Notes under the pieces: generated by a model
The model's database searches: none
What the model saw: only the letters and a program-made list of their open reading frames with translations
What the model was told of the DNA's origin: nothing
Assembly (NCBI RefSeq): GCF_021560175.1
Contig: NZ_CP091110.1
Coordinates: 796,001 to 860,000, forward strand
Direction of reading: 5' to 3'
DNA: 64,000 nucleotides
Source of the DNA: Neobacillus drentensis
GTDB taxonomy: Bacteria; Bacillota; Bacilli; Bacillales; Cytobacillaceae
Shown here: positions 47,281 through 57,488 of the stretch, one piece after another
Position numbering within the stretch: position 1 is the first letter of the stretch
How the letters are laid out: every line of letters starts with the position of its first letter
Position numbers and translations under genes: made by a program

Positions 47281-48222
47281 ATGAGTAAAAACGAACTTGC
47301 CTTAAAAAAGGTTACTAAAAATAAAGCAATTGAATCGGGTGAAAAGAGGAAAAGAATCCAAAGTAAAGACCTCCCCTTCTATTTGATGACAGTGCCTGCT
47401 TTTCTTCTTTTTCTTGTTTTCCACACATTTCCGGCATTACAAGGCATTTTTTATTCTTTTACAAATTGGGATGGATTAAGCTTAGATTATAATTTTGTTG
47501 GATTAAAAAACTATCTTAATTTATTTAAAGATGGAAATATATTGAACTCATACCTCTTTACTTTTAAATTTGCTATCCTCTCCACCATAATCGTAAATAT
47601 TTTGAGTCTAGTTATTGCGATGGGATTAAACGCTAAAATTAAAGGCAAGAACTTTTTCAGGGCGGTATATTTCTTGCCCAATGTTCTCGGGGTATTAATT
47701 GTAGGATTTATCTTTAACTTTATCTTTTCTAATGTTATTCCACAATTAGGGACGAAACTTGATATTGGTTTTCTCTCATTGAACATTTTAGGCAGCGAAA
47801 AGTATGCCTGGTTAGGGATCGTTATTGTAGCCGTTTGGCAAGCATGTGCATTCAATGTCATTTTATACTTATCAGGTTTACAAACAGTTCCAAGTGAACT
47901 TTATGAAGCGTCCAGTCTTGATGGAGCGAATAAATGGCAGGAATTTTGGAAGATTACCTTCCCGATGATTGCTCCTTTCTTTACCATTAATATGGTCCTA
48001 TCTATGAAAAACTTCTTAATGGTCTTTGACCAGGTCGTTGCATTGACCAACGGGGGACCAGGTCGCTCTACTGAATCGATTTCACTATTAATCTTTAAAA
48101 GCGGCTTCGCAGGAGGAGAATTTGCCTATCAATCGGCAAACTCGGTTATTTATTTTATCGTGATCGTGGTAATCTCAGTATTCCAAATTAAAGTATTACA
48201 AAAAAGGGAGATGGATATGTAA
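47281..48222 (+). CDS. Sugar ABC transporter permease (MelD/MsmF type)
   Basis: 313 residues. A basic N-terminus of about 30 residues, then FYLMTVPAFLLFLVFHTFPALQGIFYSFTNWDG, the MalF-like opening with the FTNWDG motif, six membrane helices and the EAA loop YEASSLDGANKWQEFWKITFPM. GGGAGTG precedes the ATG. Its stop overlaps the next ATG (TAATG). Confidence 0.93.
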   Translation: MSKNELALKKVTKNKAIESGEKRKRIQSKDLPFYLMTVPAFLLFLVFHTFPALQGIFYSFTNWDGLSLDYNFVGLKNYLNLFKDGNILNSYLFTFKFAILSTIIVNILSLVIAMGLNAKIKGKNFFRAVYFLPNVLGVLIVGFIFNFIFSNVIPQLGTKLDIGFLSLNILGSEKYAWLGIVIVAVWQACAFNVILYLSGLQTVPSELYEASSLDGANKWQEFWKITFPMIAPFFTINMVLSMKNFLMVFDQVVALTNGGPGRSTESISLLIFKSGFAGGEFAYQSANSVIYFIVIVVISVFQIKVLQKREMDM

Positions 48223-49043
48223 TGTTAAGACAGAAGACGAATTGGACCGTTACGATTTTAGTGGCGTTAGGTTCATTATTTATACTATTCCCTTTGTATA
48301 TTACGATCTCGATTGCTTTAAAATCACCTTCCGAGTTAGCGGATTCGGTTTTGTCTTTACCGACCAGCCTGCATTTTGAAAACTTCACAAAGGCCATTGA
48401 GGCAACGAACTTTTTTGCAGCCTTTAAAAACAGTGCCATTATTACAGTGGTAACCGTTGTTTTTACGATTTTGACAAATTCAATGGTTGCTTATGCTATA
48501 GCAAGGAATTTACACAGAAAATTTTTTAAAGGATTATATTATTATTTTGTTAGTGCTATGTTTATCCCATTTCCGATCATTATGCTGCCGCTTGTAAAAC
48601 AAACTTCTGCTTTAGGTATGGATAATCAAGGTGGACTTATATTCTTATATATTGTGTATGGAGCTGCTTTAAATATTTTTATTTACACAGGGTATATCCG
48701 CTCAATTCCGAAAGAATTAGAAGAAGCTGCGATAGTGGACGGATGCAGTACGTGGGGAGTGTTTTGGAAGGTCATTTTCCCATTATTAACCCCCATTAAT
48801 GCAACGGTTGGAATTTTAACCTGCTTATGGGCTTGGAATGACTTTATGCTTCCATTGATTATCTTAAATGATCCATCATCCGCTACCTTGCCATTAGCTC
48901 AGTATATTTTCCAGTCTGAGTTTGGTACTGACTTTAACTTAGCGTTTGCATCTTACCTGTTAGCGTTATCCCCAATGGTCATTGTGTATATCTTTGCACA
49001 AAAATGGATTATTGGCGGTGTTGTAAAAGGGGCAATTAAATAG
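48222..49043 (+). CDS. Sugar ABC transporter permease (MelC/MsmG type)
   Basis: 273 residues with six membrane segments. ILFPLYITISIALKSPSEL opens it, the EAA loop is EEAAIVDGCSTWGVFWKVIFPLLTP, and it ends AQKWIIGGVVKGAIK, the usual MalG-type C-terminus. Coupled to the preceding permease by a TAATG overlap. As in the other two importers here, no ATPase gene accompanies it. Confidence 0.93.
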   Translation: MLRQKTNWTVTILVALGSLFILFPLYITISIALKSPSELADSVLSLPTSLHFENFTKAIEATNFFAAFKNSAIITVVTVVFTILTNSMVAYAIARNLHRKFFKGLYYYFVSAMFIPFPIIMLPLVKQTSALGMDNQGGLIFLYIVYGAALNIFIYTGYIRSIPKELEEAAIVDGCSTWGVFWKVIFPLLTPINATVGILTCLWAWNDFMLPLIILNDPSSATLPLAQYIFQSEFGTDFNLAFASYLLALSPMVIVYIFAQKWIIGGVVKGAIK

Positions 49044-49057
49044 AATTAGGAGTTGAT

Positions 49058-51265
49058 TTGTTCGTGGGAATTCAATTTGATTCAAAAAATAAAATCTTTC
49101 ATTTACAAGCAAAAGGTACTAGCTATGTCATGGAAATTGTCCGTGATGGCTATTTAGTCCACCATTATTGGGGGCGAAAAATAAGAGAATACCGTCATTC
49201 CAATTTTCTGCAATCACAAGACCGCGGTTTTTCCGGGAACCCTTATCAGCATAAAGAGGATCGGACCTTCTCCCTGGATACCCTTCCGCAAGAGTATCCA
49301 CAGTACGGAAACACTGATTTTCGGAAGCCGGCCTATCAAATTCAGCTAGAAAACGGCTCAACGATTACAGACTTGAGGTACCAATCTCATGTCATCTTTA
49401 AAGGAAAAGCTCCTTTGGACGGACTCCCTGCAACGTATGTAGAGAGTGATGAAGAGGCAGAAACACTTGAAATTACCCTGGAAGATTCACTAATCGGCTT
49501 AAAAGTGGTTTTAAGTTATACGGTTTTCGAACAGTTTAATGTGATTATCCGTTCGGTCCGCTTCGTAAATGAGGGCGAACAATCATTAAAGCTGTTAAGT
49601 GCATTAAGTGTGAGTGTCGATTTTAGAGATGCGGATTTTGAGTTTTTACATCTTCATGGTGCCCATGTAAAAGAAAGACATATTGAGCGCCTACCGCTTC
49701 GCCACGGAGTTCAGTCAATTGAAAGTACGAGGGGAGCAAGCTCTCATCAGCATAATCCGTTTATTGCTTTGTTAAGAAAAGGTACAACCGAAGATGCAGG
49801 CGAAGTTTATGGGTTTAACTTTGTATATAGTGGGAATTTCTTGGCACAGGCGGAGGTTGACCAGTTTAGTAATACCCGTGTCACAATGGGTATTAATCCG
49901 TTCGATTTCAGCTGGAAGCTGGAAGCGGGTGAGGTATTCCAAACACCGGAAGCAGTAATGGTCTATTCCGCTGAAGGTCTCGGTGATATGTCACGGACAT
50001 TCCATGAGCTTTATCGTACCCGATTGGTCCGAGGAACATACCGCGATCAAGAGCGGCCGATCTTAGTGAACAACTGGGAAGCGACGTATTTTGATTTCAA
50101 TGCTGAGAAGATCCTCGAGATTGCCAAAGCAGGAAGTGAATTAGGGATTGAATTATTCGTCTTGGATGATGGCTGGTTTGGAAAACGAGATAATGATAAG
50201 TCTTCATTAGGGGATTGGTTTATTGATCATCAAAAGCTCCCTGAAGGATTAGATAATCTTGCGTTAAAAGTGAAGGATATGGGAATGGAGTTTGGACTCT
50301 GGTTTGAACCGGAAATGGTTTCGGTTGATAGTGACCTTTATCGTGAGCATCCAGACTGGTGCCTGCATGTTCCAGACCGCCTTCGTTCGGAGAGCCGCAA
50401 CCAGTTGATTCTCGATTTTTCAAGAGAAGATGTCTGTAATGAAATTACAAAACGAGTTAGCGATATTTTATCGACGGTTCCAATCTCTTATGTGAAATGG
50501 GACATGAACCGCCACATGACGGAAATCGGCTCGGCAGCCCTCCCTGCGGACAGACAAAGGGAAACAGCACATCGATATATGCTCGGTTTGTATAAAGTGA
50601 TGGAGACGATTACGGCTTCGTTCCCGCATATTTTATTTGAAAGCTGTTCTGGCGGCGGAGGCAGATTTGATCCTGGGATGCTTTATTATATGCCACAGGT
50701 TTGGACTTCGGATAATACTGACGCAGTTTCACGTTTAAAAATTCAATATGGTACAAGTCTTGTCTACCCGATTGTCTCAATGGGTTCCCATGTATCAGCA
50801 GTGCCTAATCATCAGGTTCATCGGAGCACTTCGATGGAGATGCGCGGTGATGTCGCAATGTCAGGTAATTTGGGGTATGAACTAGACTTAACAAAGATAT
50901 CAGATGAAGAGAAAGAAACCGTTAAACAGCAGGTTGCTCACTATAAAGAAATACGTCAATTAATCCAGTTTGGTGATTTTTACCGGCTGCAGAGCCCATT
51001 CGAAGGAAATGAAACAGCTTGGTTGTTTACTACTAAGGACAAGTCTGAAGCGATTGTCTACTATTTCCGGGTAATAGCTGAACCAGCTGCACCAACAACT
51101 GTTATAAGGCTAAAGGGAATTGATGATAAGAAACAATACCGAGTAATCGGAACTGACAAAGTATATGGCGGGGATGAACTTTCCTATGTAGGTTTAAGTA
51201 TACCTGCTAATATAAATGGCGATTTCCAAAGTTACGTTTGGCACCTAAAAGAGTGGAGTAATTAA
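49058..51265 (+). CDS. Alpha-galactosidase (GH36)
   Basis: The 735-residue enzyme has an N-terminal beta-sandwich (to about 330), a TIM barrel and a C-terminal beta domain. Key blocks are NNWEATYFDFN (339-349), VLDDGWFGKR (368-377), nucleophile D482 in YVKWDMNRH, SCSGGGGRFDPGML (529-542) and acid/base D552 in WTSDNTDAVSRL. It removes alpha-1,6-galactose from raffinose-family sugars and melibiose inside the cell; no signal peptide is present. TTG 49058 sits 5 nt after AGGAG; GTG 49064 is the alternative. Bacillus subtilis MelA belongs to GH4, so this enzyme differs from that operon. Confidence 0.94.
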   Translation: MFVGIQFDSKNKIFHLQAKGTSYVMEIVRDGYLVHHYWGRKIREYRHSNFLQSQDRGFSGNPYQHKEDRTFSLDTLPQEYPQYGNTDFRKPAYQIQLENGSTITDLRYQSHVIFKGKAPLDGLPATYVESDEEAETLEITLEDSLIGLKVVLSYTVFEQFNVIIRSVRFVNEGEQSLKLLSALSVSVDFRDADFEFLHLHGAHVKERHIERLPLRHGVQSIESTRGASSHQHNPFIALLRKGTTEDAGEVYGFNFVYSGNFLAQAEVDQFSNTRVTMGINPFDFSWKLEAGEVFQTPEAVMVYSAEGLGDMSRTFHELYRTRLVRGTYRDQERPILVNNWEATYFDFNAEKILEIAKAGSELGIELFVLDDGWFGKRDNDKSSLGDWFIDHQKLPEGLDNLALKVKDMGMEFGLWFEPEMVSVDSDLYREHPDWCLHVPDRLRSESRNQLILDFSREDVCNEITKRVSDILSTVPISYVKWDMNRHMTEIGSAALPADRQRETAHRYMLGLYKVMETITASFPHILFESCSGGGGRFDPGMLYYMPQVWTSDNTDAVSRLKIQYGTSLVYPIVSMGSHVSAVPNHQVHRSTSMEMRGDVAMSGNLGYELDLTKISDEEKETVKQQVAHYKEIRQLIQFGDFYRLQSPFEGNETAWLFTTKDKSEAIVYYFRVIAEPAAPTTVIRLKGIDDKKQYRVIGTDKVYGGDELSYVGLSIPANINGDFQSYVWHLKEWSN

Positions 51266-51310
51266 GGTAAAAGTGATGAACAACAGTATTTGTTGTTCAT
51301 CGCTTTTCTG

Positions 51311-51414
51311 TATTGACTACCCTGAAGAATCATTTTGGGGGTAAACAGTCGTCAATAAGCGCTATTGACTACCCTGATGAATCATTCTTGGAATTAATTG
51401 TCTTCAATGCTCTT
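51311..51414. repeat. 52-bp tandem repeat, two copies
   Basis: Copies begin with TATTGACTACCCTGA at 51311 and 51363, exactly 52 bp apart. The first half (to ATCATT) is almost identical and the second half has diverged. In copy 1 TATTGAC (51311-51317) and GTCAATA (51351-51357) are inverted. It sits between the galactosidase and kinase genes in place of a terminator. Confidence 0.88.
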
Positions 51415-51460
51415 CCTGAATTAGAAAAAGCATTTGATGAATAATATCCGGAGGAATAAA

Positions 51461-52417
51461 ATGTTTACATTTGATAATAAACTAGAGTTTCATAATAAGA
51501 GCAATGACATCCTCACTGTTGGTGAGCTCCTGATTGACATGATATCTGCAGATTATGATGAAGATTTCGAATCTAACACATACCATAAGTTTTTTGGAGG
51601 ATCTCCTTCCAACATTGCGATGAACGTAAAAAAATTAGGGATTAACTCCCTTGTTGCTTCTTCCGTTGGTAAAGACGGACTAGGCAGGTTTCTTATCAAT
51701 CATTTAGAAAAATCTAATATAAATACAAGCTGTGTTCAGCAGGTAGATTATGCTACCAGCATGGTATTAGTTACAAAAAGTAAAAATAGTCCTGTGCCTA
51801 TTTTTTACCGAGAGGCAGACTATCATCTAGACTATACACCAGAGTTAGCGGATGCTATAAAGAATTCTAAGATCATTCACTTTTCCTGCTGGCCAATTTC
51901 AAGGATGCCGGTGCGAGACACGATTGAAAAAGTGATTGTCGAGGCAAGAAAGAATGATTTGCTAGTTTGCTTTGATCCTAATTATCATCCAATGATTTGG
52001 GAAAAGGGTGAAGATGGCTTAGATTATGTGAAATCCATTATCAGTAAAGTTGATATAGTAAAACCCTCTGAAGATGATGCTGAAAGATTATTTGGAAGAG
52101 ATACTTATGAAAACCAAATTGAAAAGTTTATCGAGCTAGGAGCTAAGCTAGTCATCATGACCTTAGGTAAAGATGGAGCGATCGTGTCAAATGGCAAAGA
52201 GACTATTAAATTAGAAACCTTAGCCAAAGAAGTAGTAGATACGACAGGAGCAGGCGATGCATTTTGGTCGGGTTTTTATACGGCAGTGGTTAAAGGATAT
52301 CCAATTCAAGAAGCACTAAAGCTGGGGATGGCAGTCAGTGCATATAAGCTGCAATATGAGGGTGCCGTTGTCAATTTACCAACGCTTGAAATAATAAAAG
52401 AATTGTATGAATTATAG
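51461..52417 (+). CDS. PfkB family sugar kinase, probable fructokinase
   Basis: 318 residues: LTVGELLIDMIS (N-terminal strand), FFGGSPSNIAMNVKKLG (sugar-binding GG motif) and VVDTTGAGDAFWSGFY with the catalytic Asp near residue 269. By context it phosphorylates the fructose released by the following sucrose phosphorylase; substrate choice within PfkB cannot be read from motifs alone. CGGAGGA fits the ATG at 51461; a frame from 51434 is open but lacks a ribosome binding site. Its end overlaps the region upstream of the next gene. Confidence 0.9.
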   Translation: MFTFDNKLEFHNKSNDILTVGELLIDMISADYDEDFESNTYHKFFGGSPSNIAMNVKKLGINSLVASSVGKDGLGRFLINHLEKSNINTSCVQQVDYATSMVLVTKSKNSPVPIFYREADYHLDYTPELADAIKNSKIIHFSCWPISRMPVRDTIEKVIVEARKNDLLVCFDPNYHPMIWEKGEDGLDYVKSIISKVDIVKPSEDDAERLFGRDTYENQIEKFIELGAKLVIMTLGKDGAIVSNGKETIKLETLAKEVVDTTGAGDAFWSGFYTAVVKGYPIQEALKLGMAVSAYKLQYEGAVVNLPTLEIIKELYEL

Positions 52418-52430
52418 GGGGGCAAAAGAG

Positions 52431-53900
52431 ATGACTGTTAAAAATCAAGTACAGCTGATTACTTATCCTGATTCACTAGGGGGAAATTTAAAGGTATTAA
52501 ATCAGGTACTCTTAACGCATTTTGCGGATATTTTCAAGGGTGGAGTTCATATACTTCCTCCATTCCCGTCTTCAGGAGACCGAGGATTTGCTCCCAAGAC
52601 CTATTTAGAAATTGAGCCAAGCTTCGGTACTTGGGATGACATAAGAGCGATCGGTGAAAACTTTGATGTTTTGGTCGATTTAATGGTCAATCATATTTCC
52701 AAGCAGTCTGTCTATTTTCAGGACTTTCTTAAAAAGGGCCGCAAGTCCGAATATGCCGATTTATTTATTACGTTAGATAAGATTTGGGAAGATGGGGAGC
52801 CTGTACAAACGGACATTGATAAAATGTTCCTTAGGAGACCGCTTCCTTATTCTACTTTCAACATTGAGGAAACAGGTGAAGAAGAAAAGGTTTGGACGAC
52901 CTTTGGCAAAACTGATCCTTCGGAACAAATAGATTTAGATGTCAAATCGGAAAAAGTAAAACAGCTTCTTACGGATTTCTTTACAAATTTCAACGAGCAG
53001 AATGTAAAAATTGTCAGGCTGGATGCTGTTGGTTATGTGATTAAAAAGCTGGGGACAAGCTGCTTCTTTGTTGAAACTGAAATCTACCAGTTTTTAGATT
53101 GGATAATGGACCTAGCTAATTCGTTAGACATTGAATTACTTCCTGAAGTTCATAGCCATTATAGTATTCAATACAAGTTAGCTGAACATGGCTGCTGGAT
53201 TTATGATTTTATCTTGCCATATCAAATTCTTGATACGTTAATCAATAAGTCTAGTACCACTCTTGTTGACTATTTAAAGAATCGCCCGCATAAGCAGTTT
53301 ACGATGCTGGATTGTCATGATGGTATTCCAGTAAAACCAGACTTGGATGAATTGATTGATACGAAGGATGCCAGAAAAATAGTGGATGTATGTCTGGAGA
53401 GAGGCTCAAACCTTAGCTTGATTTTATCAGATGAGCATAAAGCAGAGGATGGGTTTGATGTGCATCAAATCCGAGGAACGTATTACTCGGTACTTAATTG
53501 TGATGATGATGCCTATCTGGCTGCGAGGGCAATTCAATTTTTTGCACCAGGCGTGCCTCAGGTCTATTATGTAGGATTACTGGCAGGAGAAAACGATTAT
53601 GAAAATGCTGAAAAAACGGGAGATGGCCGTGAAATTAACCGTCATAACTACAGTGTTGAAGAAATCGAACAATCTTTAGGAAAAGAAGTCGTACAACGAC
53701 TATTAAAGCTGATTAGATTTAGGAATGAGTATGATGCTTTTAACGGAGAGTTTAAGGTTTTAGATTCTGCAAAGGATGAGGTTCGACTTTCTTGGGAAAA
53801 AGATGCTCTCTATTGTAGATTATTTATTGACCTTAAGACAAATAAGTCGGTAATATATTATATTGATGAAGATGGTAATGAGAACAGATATTTATTGTAA
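52431..53900 (+). CDS. gtfA: Sucrose phosphorylase (GH13_18)
   Basis: 489 residues, the usual length. It begins VQLITYPDSLGGNLKVL and PPFPSSGDRGFAP, both characteristic. The nucleophile is D198 in VRLDAVGY, the acid/base is E239 in LLPEVHSHY, and D297 lies in LDCHDGIP. It converts sucrose and phosphate to glucose-1-phosphate and fructose, saving ATP. Sucrose-6-phosphate phosphorylases look similar, but no sucrose PTS is linked. GGGGGG lies 8 nt before the ATG at 52431. Together with GH36 and the kinase it completes raffinose catabolism, as in Streptococcus msm operons. Confidence 0.92.
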   Translation: MTVKNQVQLITYPDSLGGNLKVLNQVLLTHFADIFKGGVHILPPFPSSGDRGFAPKTYLEIEPSFGTWDDIRAIGENFDVLVDLMVNHISKQSVYFQDFLKKGRKSEYADLFITLDKIWEDGEPVQTDIDKMFLRRPLPYSTFNIEETGEEEKVWTTFGKTDPSEQIDLDVKSEKVKQLLTDFFTNFNEQNVKIVRLDAVGYVIKKLGTSCFFVETEIYQFLDWIMDLANSLDIELLPEVHSHYSIQYKLAEHGCWIYDFILPYQILDTLINKSSTTLVDYLKNRPHKQFTMLDCHDGIPVKPDLDELIDTKDARKIVDVCLERGSNLSLILSDEHKAEDGFDVHQIRGTYYSVLNCDDDAYLAARAIQFFAPGVPQVYYVGLLAGENDYENAEKTGDGREINRHNYSVEEIEQSLGKEVVQRLLKLIRFRNEYDAFNGEFKVLDSAKDEVRLSWEKDALYCRLFIDLKTNKSVIYYIDEDGNENRYLL

Positions 53901-53908
53901 TATAAAGC

Positions 53909-53954
53909 AGTGACCCAAATGAGGCCCCTTCTCAATTTTGGGTCACTTTTATTT
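53909..53954 (+). terminator. Terminator of the alpha-galactoside operon
   Basis: AGTGACCCAAA pairs with TTTGGGTCACT, with an inner TGAG/CTCA stem, followed by TTTATTTT. Confidence 0.93.
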
Positions 53955-54088
53955 TCTAGACTAGAAAAATCTATAAAAATACAATGGTAGGACTAGAAAG
54001 GATATGTTAAATTGAATTAATAATAAAACTAGATTAGAAAAAATGCATAAAACTGTAAGGGTTTACTTAAGCCTTCAGGAGGACTGAT

Positions 54089-55885
54089 ATGTTTTTTTCC
54101 TTACGTAATCGATTATTTATCGTATTTACTTGTTTATTAACAATCCCGTTAATTATATTGTCCTTTATTATACCAAGCTGGTTCACATCCATCATTGAGG
54201 AACAGACGAAAGAACTGACAGTGGAGGCTATGGACCAATATTCGCTTTTTATTGATTCCATCACAACGCAAGCGAAAGATTTAGGGAATCAGGTACTCGT
54301 AAACCAAACGACACAAAAATGGATCAAACTAGAAAGCAAGAATGCCAATATATCCGAAGGACAGAGGCTCTTGCAGAAGAATCAACTCAAAATGCTGCTA
54401 TCGTCGATGATGGTAAACAATTCAAATGGCATGTCGATTTCAGTTGTTTTGAATGATGGCACAGGGACCTGGGGAAGTATCCCAAACTTGAATAAAGTAG
54501 ATTGGTATAAAGACTATTCTCAAAATAAACAGCGATATATTAGGTCGCATATTGATCTACTTCAGCCATCTCAAGGTCACATTAATAGCTATATCTTACC
54601 CCTCTTCGATATGAATACATTTGTTTCATATGGAATGATTAAGGTGAATTTTCCTTCAAAATTGCTTGAAGCATCGTTGAATAAAACCAAGATTGGAAAA
54701 AACGGACATGCTTATTTGATCAATCATAATGGCGAAAATATGCTGACTGGAAAGATTCGAACTCCTAAAAAGGTTTTGAAACAAACCTTAATTAAATTAA
54801 GCGATGATAAAAATCAAAAGGGATTAGTCGAAACGAATGATCATGGAGAAAAATATTTAGTTTTTTATCAAAAGTTAGGGGTAGGCGATTGGATTTTAAT
54901 TAGTGAAGTAACTAAGTCTGAATTATTCGCTAAGGTCACGCGTTTACAACGGAATCTGCTGTTAACTAGTGCGATCGTGTTTTTAATAACAATTGCAGCT
55001 TCTTACATGATTTCTTCGAATATTGTCAGCCCCTTAGGTAAGTTGGCAAAAGCAATGAGGTATATTGAAAACGGTGATTTTCCCGGTGCCAAACGCTTTA
55101 TGCCGACCATAAAATCAGCTAATAATGAAGTGGGTTACCTAATAACCGTTTTTAATCAGACGATTGATCGGTTGAAGATTTTAATTGAAACCGAATATGA
55201 GGCAAATTTACGCCAAAAAGATGCAGAATATAAAGCCTTATTACTACAAATCAATCCACACTTTTTAAATAATACGCTTGAAATTATTGGTGGATTAGCT
55301 ATGCAAGGAAAAAATAAACAAGTTATGGATGTAAGTATTTACTTAGGCCGAATGATGAGATACTCCTTGAACACGCACAGTGATGTAGTAAATTTGGGAG
55401 AAGAATTAATGTATATCCGCAGTTACACTGAAATAGTAAAGCTAAGATATGAAGATGCTATATCCATTGAGATTGAAGAAGATTTAGAGACAAGAAGTCT
55501 CCCTATTATTAAATTTATTTTACAGCCTCTAGTAGAGAACGCTGTGAAATATAGTTTTATTGAAAAGACATCCGCAGAAATCTTTATTAAAACCAAACAA
55601 AGTAATCATTTAGTATTTATTGTTATTGAAGATAAGGGGATCGGAATGTCTGAAGAAGTGATCTCCGATCTAATGAGTGTCGAAACGAAGAATGATAGTA
55701 ATAGTGTCCTCATGAGTAAAGGAAGCAGCATTGGACTAAGGAATGTACTAAGTCGCTTGAAGATTAACTATGGTCCAAATTTCTCGTATAGGATTGAATC
55801 TGAAAGGAATGCAGGCACACGGATTACGTTATGCATCAATACAGATCGGGGTGATAGACATGTTGAAGGTGATCATCACAGATGA
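54089..55885 (+). CDS. Sensor histidine kinase, YesM/LytS type
   Basis: 598 residues: TM1 at about 8-32, extracellular sensor 33-288, TM2 at 289-309, HAMP, and a kinase core with phosphoacceptor H391 in LLQINPHFLNNTLEI and ATP-site motifs LQPLVENAVKYSF and IEDKGIGM, SSIGLRNVLSRL. Asn follows PHFL where Tyr is usual. AGGAGG precedes the ATG. It forms one unit with the regulator and the solute-binding protein downstream, closed by a terminator, so it may sense a protein-bound sugar. Confidence 0.93.
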   Translation: MFFSLRNRLFIVFTCLLTIPLIILSFIIPSWFTSIIEEQTKELTVEAMDQYSLFIDSITTQAKDLGNQVLVNQTTQKWIKLESKNANISEGQRLLQKNQLKMLLSSMMVNNSNGMSISVVLNDGTGTWGSIPNLNKVDWYKDYSQNKQRYIRSHIDLLQPSQGHINSYILPLFDMNTFVSYGMIKVNFPSKLLEASLNKTKIGKNGHAYLINHNGENMLTGKIRTPKKVLKQTLIKLSDDKNQKGLVETNDHGEKYLVFYQKLGVGDWILISEVTKSELFAKVTRLQRNLLLTSAIVFLITIAASYMISSNIVSPLGKLAKAMRYIENGDFPGAKRFMPTIKSANNEVGYLITVFNQTIDRLKILIETEYEANLRQKDAEYKALLLQINPHFLNNTLEIIGGLAMQGKNKQVMDVSIYLGRMMRYSLNTHSDVVNLGEELMYIRSYTEIVKLRYEDAISIEIEEDLETRSLPIIKFILQPLVENAVKYSFIEKTSAEIFIKTKQSNHLVFIVIEDKGIGMSEEVISDLMSVETKNDSNSVLMSKGSSIGLRNVLSRLKINYGPNFSYRIESERNAGTRITLCINTDRGDRHVEGDHHR

Positions 55886-57452
55886 CGAGATTCAAATACG
55901 TAAAGGCTTACGAATGAAAGTGAACTGGGAAGAACAAGGATTCCAAATAGCAGGAGAGGCATCCAATGGGGTGGAAGCGCTTGAATTGCTTCAGGATTTG
56001 AATATCGATGTGGTTATCACGGATATGAGGATGCCGATGATGGATGGAATTGAATTAGCGAAACGTTGTCAGCAAGAATTTCCGAACGTAAGAGTAGTTG
56101 TTTTATCGGGTTATTCTGATTTTGAATATGTAAGAGGTTCATTGAAAGAAGGGGTAAAAGACTACTTGTTGAAACCCGTTGCCCCTGATGAATTAATAGA
56201 GGTATTGAGTAAGATTCGTGAGGAAGTGGAAGAAGAGAAGAGGGTCCAAGCGGAATCAGCTCGATTGCGCAGGCTTGTTCATTCTCAGCTTCAAGAAGTT
56301 CAGGAGCAATATTTACTTTACCTTGTTAAAGAGGAATGGCTAGAGCTAAACATGGTAACAGAGAGATTGCGCCAATTGCAGTTAGAGGATCTTGTAAATG
56401 ATGACGGAGAGGTACAATTTGTTACGGTAGAAATAAGAGAGAAAGGATACAATCCGAATCGATTAAAGGAACTATGGCTTCCCTTTCAGATGTTATGTAA
56501 GGAAATTGCAAAAGATCATCCCAAAACGTATTCGTTTTATGACCCTAGTTATGCAAATATGATTCACTTTTTACATCTTCTCGATTCCGACAATAGAGAC
56601 AGTCCTTCAAGGCTAGTAAAAGAAATACAACAGACGATTAAGAGACTCTTGAAATTAGAAACGGTTGTTGGAATTGGAAATGTGATTTGTGGAATCACAA
56701 ATTTTAAGACAGGTTATATCTCTAGTCTACTTGCATGGAGTCAAAGTCAACTTGGCTCACAATCACAGGTCTTGGATGGGTCGAATGGAAAAGAAGAAGT
56801 ATTTGAGTTTTCACCTGAGATTGAAAGAAAGTTAACGAATGGAATTGAAAGTGTCAATTACGAGACATTTAAAGAGAATATATACTTTTTATTGGAAGGG
56901 GACCGAAACCTCTCGATTATGTCCTTTACCTTTGCGGCCAATCGTGTGTTGTTTTTGTTAGGCTCACTCGCAAGAAAATATAATATGGAAACAAACGATT
57001 TTCAAAAGGCAATGTGGAATTGTCAGCAAAGCATTTGGGAACTCAATTCGCAAACTAAAGTAATCGAGCATCTTCTTCAATTAGCAAAGCTAATTATCGA
57101 GAAGGTCCATGTAGCGCGTTTTTCAAACGGAAAAATGATCGTAGCAAGTGTTCAGCAATATTTGGAACAGCATTACGCAAATGAAATTTCTCTTTCCATG
57201 TTATCGGAACTCTTCCATATCAATAGTGCACATTTATCCGAAACGTTTAAACATACTGTTGGACAGAATTTCAGCGATTATCTTGTTCAATTACGACTAC
57301 AGAAGGCCCGACAGTTCCTGAAAGATAGAGAGCTTAAAATCATTGATGTGGCAAACTTGACTGGCTTTTCTAACTCAGGGTATTTTAGTACCGTTTTTAA
57401 AAAGTATTTTGGACAAACCCCTGTTGAGTTCCGAAATTCACTAGATTCATAA
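55860..57452 (+). CDS. Response regulator, YesN/AraC type
   Basis: 530 residues. The receiver has phosphoacceptor D55 in VVITDMRMPMMDG and Lys in DYLLKPVAP, then a long middle domain, then a C-terminal AraC HTH pair (ISLSMLSELFHINSAHLSETFKHTVG; IIDVANLTGFSNSGYFSTVFKKYFGQTPVEFR). CGGGGTGA fits the ATG at 55860, giving a 26-nt overlap with the kinase gene; longer frames have no ribosome binding site. The likely targets are the importer genes from 58992. Confidence 0.92.
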   Translation: MLKVIITDDEIQIRKGLRMKVNWEEQGFQIAGEASNGVEALELLQDLNIDVVITDMRMPMMDGIELAKRCQQEFPNVRVVVLSGYSDFEYVRGSLKEGVKDYLLKPVAPDELIEVLSKIREEVEEEKRVQAESARLRRLVHSQLQEVQEQYLLYLVKEEWLELNMVTERLRQLQLEDLVNDDGEVQFVTVEIREKGYNPNRLKELWLPFQMLCKEIAKDHPKTYSFYDPSYANMIHFLHLLDSDNRDSPSRLVKEIQQTIKRLLKLETVVGIGNVICGITNFKTGYISSLLAWSQSQLGSQSQVLDGSNGKEEVFEFSPEIERKLTNGIESVNYETFKENIYFLLEGDRNLSIMSFTFAANRVLFLLGSLARKYNMETNDFQKAMWNCQQSIWELNSQTKVIEHLLQLAKLIIEKVHVARFSNGKMIVASVQQYLEQHYANEISLSMLSELFHINSAHLSETFKHTVGQNFSDYLVQLRLQKARQFLKDRELKIIDVANLTGFSNSGYFSTVFKKYFGQTPVEFRNSLDS

Positions 57453-57488
57453 GTTGATTTTTTAAAGCAGGAAGGTGAGGGAATGTAG

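Noticed and set aside
53900..54088. Continuation of the sucrose phosphorylase operon into the kinase gene
   Set aside because: A strong terminator at 53909-53954 separates them, and the kinase has its own ribosome binding site after an AT-rich gap.
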